A DNA stretch of 19,998 bases, taken from positions 1 through 19,998 of the forward strand of contig JAAZNO010000543.1 in the NCBI GenBank assembly GCA_012798275.1. The letters run 5' to 3'. Positions 1 to 6,245 of this stretch are shown in pieces. Numbering within the stretch: position 1 is the stretch's first letter; each line of letters starts with the position of its first letter. The position numbers and the translations under genes are program-made. The notes beneath the pieces are model-generated. The model searched no databases. It saw nothing but the letters and a program-made list of their open reading frames with translations, and was not told where the DNA came from. The stretch is from Chloroflexota bacterium. Its GTDB lineage: Bacteria; Chloroflexota; Anaerolineae; B4-G1; SLSP01.

Positions 1-114
1 CCGGCGGCGGGGGGCGGGATGGCGCCTTTCCTCATCGGCGGGGGCGTGCTGATGATTTTGGGGGTCGCCTTGTTCTTCGTGGCCCGTCGGCGACGGGGCT
101 CTGCCGCGGGATGA
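1..114 (+). CDS. C-terminal end of a membrane-anchored surface protein (partial)
   Basis: The reading frame is open from the first base and ends at TGA 112-114, so only the last 37 codons are present. They encode a Gly/Ala-rich lead-in, one hydrophobic segment of about 20 residues (from PFLIGGG to ALFFVA), then a basic RRRR stop-transfer run and a short Gly/Ser/Ala tail. This is the C-terminal anchor of a type-I, single-pass exported protein whose main domain would lie outside the cell. The same layout (Gly-rich linker, one helix, RRR, short tail) ends the next gene at 498-1094, so the two may be tandem paralogues or at least use the same anchoring style. The function of the missing N-terminal part cannot be told. 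A chance open frame of this length is possible, but the helix plus basic stop-transfer pattern makes it likely to be real. Confidence 0.6.
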   Translation, partial: PAAGGGMAPFLIGGGVLMILGVALFFVARRRRGSAAG

Positions 115-132
115 GCTGCTGGCGGGAGGGGG

Positions 133-159
133 TTGCTGCTATATGTTCACTGCTATAAT
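133..159 (+). promoter_or_regulatory. Candidate sigma-70 promoter with extended -10
   Basis: TATAAT at 154-159 is a perfect -10 hexamer preceded by TGC, giving an extended -10 (TGnTATAAT). TTGCTG at 133-138 is a partial -35 with a 15-nt spacer, shorter than ideal, but an extended -10 tolerates a weak -35. It would start a transcript near position 166 heading towards the gene at 498. Confidence 0.45.
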
Positions 160-352
160 CTCTCAAATTTCAAGCCCACCACTTGGCGATGCGAGCAGCA
201 TGACCTTAGGGAGCCGTCCGTGTCGTCCAGACGAGATCCAACAGGGCGGCAGCGCCTTGACAGGGAATACCTCGGTAGGCGTAGGCATCCAGGTGGGGGC
301 GGCCTTTAGTCCTTCAAAACTAGCGGATGGGTATACGAAACGCCTTTTGGTC

Positions 353-379
353 TTGCATTTCTACCTCCAACTGTAAAAT
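353..379 (+). promoter_or_regulatory. Weak second promoter candidate
   Basis: TTGCAT (353-358) and TAAAAT (374-379) are separated by 15 nt. The downstream box lies in a 10-mer, CTGTAAAATG, that recurs exactly at 2845-2854 upstream of another gene. It could be a proximal promoter for 498-1094, but spacing and consensus are poor. Confidence 0.2.
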
Positions 380-394
380 GGAGTTAGTACATCT

Positions 395-428
395 GGAATA
401 GCGGATTTGTCAATCCGATAGCGCTTCC
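395..428 (+). repeat. Imperfect hairpin/palindrome in the leader
   Basis: CGGATT (402-407) pairs exactly with AATCCG (412-417) around a TGTC loop. Pairing continues outward through TA/TA (399-400 with 419-420, one mismatch between) and GGAA/TTCC (395-398 with 425-428, with a GCGC bulge). No T-run follows, so it is not a standard intrinsic terminator. It could be a REP-like palindrome or a leader RNA structure. Confidence 0.4.
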
Positions 429-497
429 CACGGCTAAGTGAAGTCTTACCTGCATGTAACATACGCCTGCATAGTGATTGATAGATGAGGGAAGGCG

Positions 498-1094
498 ATG
501 AGCCTAAAGAAGATACTCTGGACTATGGAATTGCTGGGTATTCTGCTTGCTTTCGGTGCGTTACCTTTTGTGTGGGCCCAACCGGGGCAGATCGAGACGC
601 GGCAGACGGTGCCGACGCGGACACCGCCTGTGACGCCGACGGACACGCCGAAACCGCCGACGGACACGCCGAAACTGCCGACCGCGCAGCCGCCGCCACC
701 GCAACCGACGCCGACGGACACGCCGTTGTCCCCCACCGCAACGCCTTATCCCACCCTTGTCGTCGTCCAGGCGACCCGCACCCCAACCGCGACTTCCTCG
801 TCCACCGATACTCCCTCGCTGACGCCGGCACCGACATCGACGGCGACGCCAACGGCAACGCCCACGGCGACCGCGACTCCCACTGCCAGTGCAACGGCGA
901 CTGCCACCTCGATCGTCACGGCGACGGTTCTCGCCGAAGCGTCTCCCCCGGAGACGGAGGTGACCTCCACAGCCGGCGGGTTCTTCCAGGGGCAGGGAAT
1001 ACTGGTGTTGGGTGGCGTTCTGGTGGGAGTGGGGATCGTTGTCTTGATTGTGCTGGGAATCCTACGCCGGCGCGCCTCAGGCGCGAAGCGGTGA
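498..1094 (+). CDS. Mucin-like Thr/Pro-rich surface protein with C-terminal membrane anchor
   Basis: This 198-residue protein has three parts. An N-terminal signal peptide (about residues 1-28) has a basic MSLKK start, a hydrophobic core and a likely cleavage after VWA. A long low-complexity stalk (about 30-150) is made almost wholly of Thr, Pro, Ala and Ser in TPT/TDTP-type repeats. A C-terminal membrane helix (about 167-189) is followed by a basic RRRASGAKR tail. It should sit in the membrane with an extended stalk outside the cell, and such Thr/Ser/Pro stalks are classic O-glycosylation targets. A GGGAAGG-type ribosome binding site lies just before ATG 498. The next gene begins about 20 nt after the stop, so they probably share a transcript. 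No enzymatic domain is present, so a role as spacer, anchor or glycan carrier is inferred. Longer frames on the same DNA (485-1102) are products of the GC-rich repeats. Confidence 0.8.
   Translation: MSLKKILWTMELLGILLAFGALPFVWAQPGQIETRQTVPTRTPPVTPTDTPKPPTDTPKLPTAQPPPPQPTPTDTPLSPTATPYPTLVVVQATRTPTATSSSTDTPSLTPAPTSTATPTATPTATATPTASATATATSIVTATVLAEASPPETEVTSTAGGFFQGQGILVLGGVLVGVGIVVLIVLGILRRRASGAKR
635..725 (+). repeat. 21-bp tandem repeat coding for TDTPKxP units
   Basis: Two adjacent 21-bp units (635-655 and 656-676) differ at only the last base or so. A partial third copy, GCCGACGGACACGCCG, lies at 710-725. Each unit encodes seven residues of the Thr/Pro stalk (TDTPKPP, TDTPKLP). Such in-frame tandem units can expand or contract by slippage and change stalk length. 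Confidence 0.75.
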
Positions 1095-1104
1095 TATCAT
1101 AGTT

Positions 1105-1109
1105 GGAGG
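1105..1109 (+). promoter_or_regulatory. Ribosome binding site fixing the start at 1115
   Basis: GGAGG lies 5 nt before ATG 1115. An in-frame TTG at 1103 overlaps this site and so cannot be the start it serves. This sets the glycoside-hydrolase-like gene start at 1115. Confidence 0.7.
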
Positions 1110-1114
1110 ATAGG

Positions 1115-2803
1115 ATGAAGGTCGAAGGATTGTTGCGTGCTGTGTGTTGGCTGTCCATTCTGGTCGTGGTGGGGGCGTCATCGGGAGACATGGTGCCGAT
1201 GGTTGCTGCCACTGAAGGCCCCGATCAACTCGATGTTGCAAATTCCTCTCTTACCACGCTAAGCCAGACTCGAGCAACGGCTTCCTTTCCCAATTGCCGG
1301 TTCGGCGTCGCCGGCTGGCACGAGCAGTGGGAGGATTTCAACGTTATCTCTAACTTCGGTGTAGGCTGGTATCTGGACTTCTTTAGTAAATTGACAACAC
1401 CAGCGCAAATGGCGGGGGCGGAATACGCTCAAGTCATTAGAGTTTCTCAGAGTCGCCCCGATGACCCACCTGATCCTAATGCGCCCGTGGCGTGCTCCAG
1501 GGATGACTACGGATATTGGATCAACCCACCGTTGACTGATGGCCCTAATGGCCTTGGCTCCCTAATACCCGCGCATCCTGGAGCTCTGTGGATCGTGGGA
1601 AACGAGCCCGACCGCCGGTTGGCTCAGGATGACGTGTGCCCTCAGCAGTACGCTCAAGCCTACCACGATGTGTATACCTTCATCAAGGCGCGGGATGCTT
1701 CGGCGCGAGTTGCCATCGCCGGGCTGGTGGAGGTGACGCCGGGGCGCATACAATATCTCGATATCGTCTGGAATACCTACCTGAAGAAATACGGAACTTC
1801 AATGCCTGTGGATGTGTGGAACATGCACCTCTACATCCTTTCTGAAACGGGGGACGGCGACGCACACATCGCCTTGGGGACCGATCCGGCACTCGCCATT
1901 GGGCACAGCTTCAACTGCGCCGACCCCAACACCTACTGCTACGCCGAGCACGACAGCCTGACCCTGTTCGCCGAGCAGGTAGTGCGGATGCGCCAGTGGA
2001 TGGCGGATCACGGCGAGCGAAACAAGCCTCTCATCTTGAGTGAGTACAGCCTGTTGCTGCCGTATGACTATCCTACACCTGAGAATCCCAATGGCAAGTG
2101 TTCGGTGCAGACCTGCACAGGGGATCCTAATCTCTGGGAATATTGCTTTTGCGATGAGAATCAACGGACTTTTTATCCGCAGCGCGTTGCTGGTTTCATG
2201 GAGGCGACTTTCGACTACTTGCGCACGGAGACGGATGAGGGCCTGGGATACCCTCAGGATTCTAACCGCCTGGTCCAGCAGTGGCTGTGGTTCACTCTGG
2301 AAACTTCTGCCACAGGATTTGCCAGCAACCTAGTTAATTCGACAGTCAACCCTTTCCAGCTGACTGTTCCGGGACAGGCCTGGAACGAGTATGTTGCGGC
2401 CATCCCTCCTCAGATTAATCTGTTGCCGACAAGTGTGCCAGGGGTGGTGAAGAACGCCAGCGATGGGACCTCGCCTGTTACGGTCACGTTATCGGCGGAC
2501 ATCCGCAACAATGGCAATTGCCAGCTCAGCACCCCTGTCCAGGTAACGTTCTACAGCGACGCCGCGTTGACGTCGCCGCTTGGCTCCGCGGCTCTCAATG
2601 AGCTGGGAGGGTGTGGAACCCTTCGACAGACCGTTTTTGTTGCGTGGAGCAATGTGCCGACGGGTGCGCACTACTTTTGGGTAAAAGTCGACAGTAGCGA
2701 ATTGATCAATGAGTCCTCGGAATCCGATAATGTTATGCAAGGTCTGGTGTTGGTCAATGCCCAGAGGCTCTACATGCCTCTCGTGGCTCGAGGCTACAAA
2801 TAG
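1115..2803 (+). CDS. Secreted clan GH-A-like glycoside hydrolase with CARDB-like domain and YMPLV tail
   Basis: This 562-residue exported protein has a signal peptide at about residues 1-32. Residues ~60-420 resemble a TIM-barrel glycoside hydrolase of clan GH-A (GH5/GH39/GH53-like). WIVGNEPDRR carries Asn163-Glu164, the typical acid/base pair at the end of strand 4, WNMHLY (235-240) follows, and LILSEYS gives Glu310 as candidate nucleophile at the strand-7 position. Residues ~430-545 look like a CARDB/APHP Ig-like domain (VTVTLSADIRNNG, then SSESDNV). The last residues, RLYMPLVARGYK, match the tail of the protein at 17956. Substrate and family cannot be set by eye, and loss of activity is possible. 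Its place before a glycan operon suggests remodelling or trimming of surface polysaccharide. A weak terminator-like hairpin follows. ATG 1115 is chosen because of the GGAGG at 1105. Confidence 0.75.
   Translation: MKVEGLLRAVCWLSILVVVGASSGDMVPMVAATEGPDQLDVANSSLTTLSQTRATASFPNCRFGVAGWHEQWEDFNVISNFGVGWYLDFFSKLTTPAQMAGAEYAQVIRVSQSRPDDPPDPNAPVACSRDDYGYWINPPLTDGPNGLGSLIPAHPGALWIVGNEPDRRLAQDDVCPQQYAQAYHDVYTFIKARDASARVAIAGLVEVTPGRIQYLDIVWNTYLKKYGTSMPVDVWNMHLYILSETGDGDAHIALGTDPALAIGHSFNCADPNTYCYAEHDSLTLFAEQVVRMRQWMADHGERNKPLILSEYSLLLPYDYPTPENPNGKCSVQTCTGDPNLWEYCFCDENQRTFYPQRVAGFMEATFDYLRTETDEGLGYPQDSNRLVQQWLWFTLETSATGFASNLVNSTVNPFQLTVPGQAWNEYVAAIPPQINLLPTSVPGVVKNASDGTSPVTVTLSADIRNNGNCQLSTPVQVTFYSDAALTSPLGSAALNELGGCGTLRQTVFVAWSNVPTGAHYFWVKVDSSELINESSESDNVMQGLVLVNAQRLYMPLVARGYK
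2771..2785 (+). other. C-terminal YMPLV tail (codons)
   Basis: These codons encode Y-M-P-L-V within the final LYMPLVARGYK of the secreted hydrolase-like protein. The second secreted protein (17956-19809) has the same five residues at its extreme C-terminus. I recall similar Y/F-L/M-P-L-V endings on many exported Chloroflexota proteins, so a sorting or anchoring role is plausible. Confidence 0.55.
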
Positions 2804-2815
2804 GTAGGGGGGGCT

Positions 2816-2840
2816 GAGCTTGGTGGCTCTCGTGCTTTTT
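2816..2840 (+). terminator. Weak intrinsic-terminator candidate
   Basis: GAGC (2816-2819) can pair with GCTC (2826-2829) around TTGGTG, and TTTTT follows at 2836-2840 after six more bases. The stem is short and the T-run is offset, so it is at best a leaky terminator between the surface-protein genes and the gene at 2923. Confidence 0.25.
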
Positions 2841-2922
2841 GATCCTGTAAAATGCGGGACATGAGGAATGCCCTTGCTTGTCGGACCATATACATTGGAC
2901 ACAATGGCAGAAGGATAACGTT

Positions 2923-4584
2923 ATGGCCACCTTGAAGCAAGGGAAGATAGCCTCGATTGCATATGGAATTGGCATCGTGCTGGCCCTCGCTTGGTTGGTA
3001 ACTGCCTTCAGACTAGAAGCTTTGAAGAATCCCCTTCGGCTGGATGAAGTTGATTACTTTCAGTGTATGCGCAATATTGTCCGGATGGGGTTACCGTTGT
3101 ACTATGCCGGTGAGGTGGCTGTGACCCCCGACCGTTTGTTGTGGCTGGGCAGCCGTACTCTAGGCGGCCATGAGTTTGAATTCTATCGTTACAAGCCAGA
3201 GGCGGGTATCCTCAAAGAGACGTTCTTTGCGCTTACCGATGGTAACAGCCGCTATATTTATGGGATGTGGCATCCCCCTCTCTATATCTATCTTGGGTCC
3301 TTGGTCTTTCGCCTATGGCCGCTTACGCCAGAGAATAGCATAAGGTTGCGCGCTTTCAATCTTGTCTTCTGGGCGGGGATGCTGCTAGGGTTGGTGGCCC
3401 TGAGCCGCGAGCTCTATCCACGAGTTGCCCGTCCGGTTTTTCTGTTGACACTGATATTGTATGGGCTGAATGGACTGGCGATCCGTGGAGCGGCTCTGAT
3501 AGACTATAGTGCTACGTTAGCTCCTTGTATTGCTGTTTGGTTTGCCTATGGTTTTGTGCATGCTGGGCGCATAAAGAATTTCTCTTTGGGTCTGGCTGTG
3601 GTCGTTCTCCTGGCATGGTTCACGAGTCTGGGGGTGGCCGTGGCACTATGCCTGGGGGCAGCAGTATACGGGTTAGTTTTCGCGCGACCTCGACCACCTT
3701 GGACAATTTGGCTCTCGCTGATAGGGGGGACTGGGGCTTTCCTTCTGGCGTTTTGGATCTTCTGCCACGTTTTGGAATTGCCTTTTTCCCAACCTTTTCT
3801 GCATAACTTCGCTCGTGCTGGAATTCAACTAAGTTTGCATGAAATTGTTGGCCAGATCCAGGGAACAGTCACTTATGTGGGGCGTTATCTTCAGGAATTT
3901 GGCTGGCTGGCATGTGTGATATCTTTGCTGTTCGTTGCCCGAAACTTGGTTCCGAATCGCCCGGATCTGTCGCGTGGCTTTCTGCCAACGATGGTGACCG
4001 TGGGTTTGCTCTCGCAGGGCTATTTGAAAGCCGATGCCTATGGATTCTACAAGTACATTGTTTTTCTGCTGCCATTGTTCTTCCTGTACCTGGCAGGTGA
4101 GGGGATCGCGTGGTTCCGTGTAGCGGAACCGCGGTGGAGGATAGTGCTTGCTGCCCTAGGGGCGTTGTTGCTTGTAACGAGCTTGATCTCGGCGGTACAC
4201 TGGGTGCGCCGGCCAGGTGGAACCTTGTACAATCCTGGCGAACAAGGGGTACTTGCGGCTGCGCAGTGGGTCCAACTGGCTTCGCCGCCCGATGCTGTGA
4301 TCCTCAGCCCGAAAGATGTGGGATTTTTCGCGGAGCGGAAATTTATCCAATGGTCCGGTGGTTACTTGACCGATGTAGCTTTGCTTCAGACCGATGTGGA
4401 AAGGGAGGCTGTGCAATTTGCGGTGAATACGGCTACGACCCTTGAAAGTGTCTCTCCGGCAGTACGGGCTTATCTTCAGGAGACGTTCCCCAACAGTGAA
4501 CACTTTCAGAGTTATGTCGTGCTTTCCTCGATATCTGCCCCACTCAAGGAATCGCTGAAGCATGGGCAATGGGCTTTTCGGTGA
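2923..4584 (+). CDS. GT-C fold membrane glycosyltransferase (PMT/ArnT-like, GT39/GT83 type)
   Basis: This 553-residue polytopic protein has one N-terminal helix (about 11-30), then an extracytoplasmic loop with LRLDEVDYF. Asp41-Glu42 match the acidic pair in the first loop of PMT/ArnT-type GT-C enzymes. HPPLY at 117-121 is the second conserved loop motif, and several more helices follow to about residue 430. A smaller soluble segment of about 110 residues ends the protein. Such enzymes move a sugar from a polyprenyl-phosphate donor to a protein, lipid or glycan outside the membrane. It is related to the protein at 7437: both have DE...F....RNI.R.GLPL...GE. ATG 2923 is chosen because AAGGAT sits 6 nt upstream. 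An in-frame TTG at 2878 would add 15 unlikely hydrophilic residues. The gene looks AT-richer than the operon that follows. Acceptor and sugar are unknown. Confidence 0.8.
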   Translation: MATLKQGKIASIAYGIGIVLALAWLVTAFRLEALKNPLRLDEVDYFQCMRNIVRMGLPLYYAGEVAVTPDRLLWLGSRTLGGHEFEFYRYKPEAGILKETFFALTDGNSRYIYGMWHPPLYIYLGSLVFRLWPLTPENSIRLRAFNLVFWAGMLLGLVALSRELYPRVARPVFLLTLILYGLNGLAIRGAALIDYSATLAPCIAVWFAYGFVHAGRIKNFSLGLAVVVLLAWFTSLGVAVALCLGAAVYGLVFARPRPPWTIWLSLIGGTGAFLLAFWIFCHVLELPFSQPFLHNFARAGIQLSLHEIVGQIQGTVTYVGRYLQEFGWLACVISLLFVARNLVPNRPDLSRGFLPTMVTVGLLSQGYLKADAYGFYKYIVFLLPLFFLYLAGEGIAWFRVAEPRWRIVLAALGALLLVTSLISAVHWVRRPGGTLYNPGEQGVLAAAQWVQLASPPDAVILSPKDVGFFAERKFIQWSGGYLTDVALLQTDVEREAVQFAVNTATTLESVSPAVRAYLQETFPNSEHFQSYVVLSSISAPLKESLKHGQWAFR

Positions 4585-4610
4585 TCGAATTCACACCCAT
4601 ACGGTGAAGC

Positions 4611-5858
4611 ATGGAACCTGTTTTGGTTTTCGATAACGTATCCAAGCGGTTCGCACGGCACTATGATCGCGCTCGCTCCTTCATGGACCTGTTCGTCTCA
4701 GGGCATCGCCGCCCGCCTGCCCAGAACTGGTTTTGGGTCGTGCAGAACTTCTCGCTGCAGATCATGCCCGGCGAGGCGGTCGGCATTATCGGCGATAATG
4801 GTGCGGGCAAGAGCACGATCCTCAAGCTGGGCGCGCGTATTGTTGAGCCGACCAGTGGCCGTGTGAGCTTGCATGGACGGGTGGGGGCGCTTCTGGAAGT
4901 CGGCGTGGGATTTCATCCCGATCTCACGGGACGGGAGAACGTCTTTCTGAGTGGAGCGATTATCGGCTTAAGTCGCAAGGAAATGGTCTCGCGCTTCGAT
5001 GAGATCGTGGCTTTCTCCGGCATCGGCGATTTCATTGATATGCCGGTGCGTCAGTATTCCTCGGGCATGTTAGTGCGGCTGGGATTCTCCGTGGCAACGG
5101 CCGTCAACCCGGACATCCTGTTAGTTGACGAGGTGCTCTCCGTTGGCGACTACGCCTTCCGTCAGCAGTGCCTCGAGAGGATCGCGGCGCTTCAGCGGCA
5201 AGGCGCCTCCATCTTGTATGTCTCTCATAACCTCGAGGAGGTGCGCCGTGTGTGTGATCGGGCCATTTGGCTGTACAATGCGCTTCCTGAGCTGGAAGGT
5301 CATCCCGACGAGGTGGTGCGGGCGTACCTGAATCACACCCTTCGCGAGCGGGGTTTGCAGATCTGGGATCTGGGCAACACAGACGAGCGGGGGCGACGTC
5401 TGGGGAGCGGTGACCTTGAGATTCTCGACTGTGTTACACTGGATGAGCAACAACGTCCAACGCATACTTTCATCAACGGTGCACCGTTTGTGGTCCGCAT
5501 TGACTATCGTTGCCTGCAACCCATACGCCAGGCGGTTTTCGGCGTGAGTATCTACACCGAAGAAGGTGTGCGTGTTGCAAACCCAGATTCGCAGGTGCTA
5601 TACAATTTTCCTGCCTCTGAGTGTGCTTCAATCTATCTGCTGGTGCCGGACTTGCCTTTGCGCCCTGGGAAGTACGATCTAACGGTAGCAGCCTCCGACC
5701 CTACCGCTACGGAGTACAAGCCCTATGCACATCATCAGCGCGCCTACACCTTCGAAGTTATCGCAGGAAAAGTACCTCAGGAAGGGCTGGTGCGGCTGGG
5801 ACATACATGGATTCAGACGTCGGAATGGGAGCAAATCCGCGCTGCGCTGAAAGGATAG
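4611..5858 (+). CDS. wzt: Wzt-type polysaccharide ABC transporter ATP-binding protein with C-terminal glycan-binding-like domain
   Basis: This 415-residue cytoplasmic ATPase has all ABC motifs: Walker A GDNGAGKST (61-69), signature YSSGM (149-153), Walker B ILLVDE (169-174) and switch His206 in YVSHN. FHPDLTGRENVFLSG (101-115) is typical of the polysaccharide-export (Wzt/TagH/KpsT) branch. Residues ~245-415 form a beta-rich extension like the Wzt C-terminal domain, which in O9a-type systems reads the modified non-reducing end of the chain before export. So it should power export of a complete lipid-linked glycan and check its end. No permease (Wzm) is adjacent in this window, which is odd because wzm usually sits directly upstream. 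It opens the compact operon, and the next gene starts 3 nt after its stop. The symbol rests on domain layout and not on orthology. Confidence 0.9.
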   Translation: MEPVLVFDNVSKRFARHYDRARSFMDLFVSGHRRPPAQNWFWVVQNFSLQIMPGEAVGIIGDNGAGKSTILKLGARIVEPTSGRVSLHGRVGALLEVGVGFHPDLTGRENVFLSGAIIGLSRKEMVSRFDEIVAFSGIGDFIDMPVRQYSSGMLVRLGFSVATAVNPDILLVDEVLSVGDYAFRQQCLERIAALQRQGASILYVSHNLEEVRRVCDRAIWLYNALPELEGHPDEVVRAYLNHTLRERGLQIWDLGNTDERGRRLGSGDLEILDCVTLDEQQRPTHTFINGAPFVVRIDYRCLQPIRQAVFGVSIYTEEGVRVANPDSQVLYNFPASECASIYLLVPDLPLRPGKYDLTVAASDPTATEYKPYAHHQRAYTFEVIAGKVPQEGLVRLGHTWIQTSEWEQIRAALKG

Positions 5859-5861
5859 ACC

Positions 5862-6245
5862 ATGGACGGAACCGATGACTGGTGGGTGGTGTTTGAGCGC
5901 CCGTTTCATTCAGACAAACCGCTGATTGGCGGGATCATCATCTGGTTCCGCCAGCTCTGGAACAGCGTAGCGACGCAGTGGTACGTCCGCCCGTTGCTGG
6001 AACAGCAAAACGAGATTAACCGCCAGCTGGTACTCGAGCTTGCCCGGGTTCGTGAAGAAGTGTCTGAAGTGTCTGAAGAAGTGTCTGTTGAACAGACGAT
6101 CGCTAGTGCACTGGATCAAGAACAGGCGGACCTCCGCCGGCAAACCACGGAGATGCTACTCTCGCTGACTGAAGAGCTGCACGAGCTGCGACGGCGGGTA
6201 GAGCAGTTGGAACAGCGCCTACCTGGTTCGGGAGATGCTGCTTGA
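5862..6245 (+). CDS. Small protein with SxKPxIG hydrophobic segment and coiled coil
   Basis: This 127-residue protein has no signal peptide. Residues 17-47 hold S-D-K-P-L-I-G followed by a hydrophobic/aromatic stretch (GGIIIWFRQLWNS, then W40-Y41, P44, Q48-Q49), which is likely membrane-associated or amphipathic. Residues ~50-120 are a charged, heptad-patterned coiled coil. The same segment occurs in the product of 10202-10660, so the two are paralogues. I recall a similar S-H-R-P...G...(W)Y..P..QQN.FN module at the start of some SAM-dependent methyltransferases in glycan clusters. Here it stands alone without a methyltransferase. Its place right after wzt suggests a tether or scaffold for the export complex, or a length ruler like the WbdD coiled coil. 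That role is inferred. AAGGAT sits 5 nt before ATG 5862, and the stop overlaps the next start. Confidence 0.75.
   Translation: MDGTDDWWVVFERPFHSDKPLIGGIIIWFRQLWNSVATQWYVRPLLEQQNEINRQLVLELARVREEVSEVSEEVSVEQTIASALDQEQADLRRQTTEMLLSLTEELHELRRRVEQLEQRLPGSGDAA
6054..6095 (+). repeat. 21-bp tandem duplication equal to one coiled-coil heptad
   Basis: GAAGAAGTGTCTG occurs at 6054-6066 and again at 6075-6087, exactly 21 bp apart, encoding EEVSEVS then EEVSVEQ. The period is seven residues, so the duplication lengthens the coiled coil by one heptad without breaking its register. Confidence 0.65.

Larger units (their letters stand above)
115..497. other. 383-bp gene-free leader region
   Basis: No convincing gene is visible here. 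A 77-codon frame at 143-376 has no clear ribosome binding site, no domain-like pattern, and starts within the best promoter candidate. The region holds that promoter (133-159), a CTGTAAAATG box (371-380) that recurs upstream of the gene at 2923, and an imperfect hairpin at 395-428. If transcription starts from the 133-159 promoter, the gene at 498 would have a leader of roughly 330 nt, long enough for a regulatory RNA structure, but I recognise no known riboswitch class. Confidence 0.5.

Noticed and set aside
143..376. 77-codon + strand open frame in the leader
   Set aside because: No ribosome binding site, no signal peptide or domain-like pattern, and its start codon lies within the best promoter candidate.
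635..725. Possible CRISPR-like repeat array
   Set aside because: Units are contiguous 21-bp coding repeats without spacers, and they encode a Thr/Pro stalk.
485..1102. 205-codon frame overlapping the Thr/Pro-rich gene
   Set aside because: It is the same GC-rich repeat DNA read in another frame. The chosen frame has a signal peptide, stalk and membrane anchor, while this one gives an Asp/Ala/Cys/His-rich sequence without sense.
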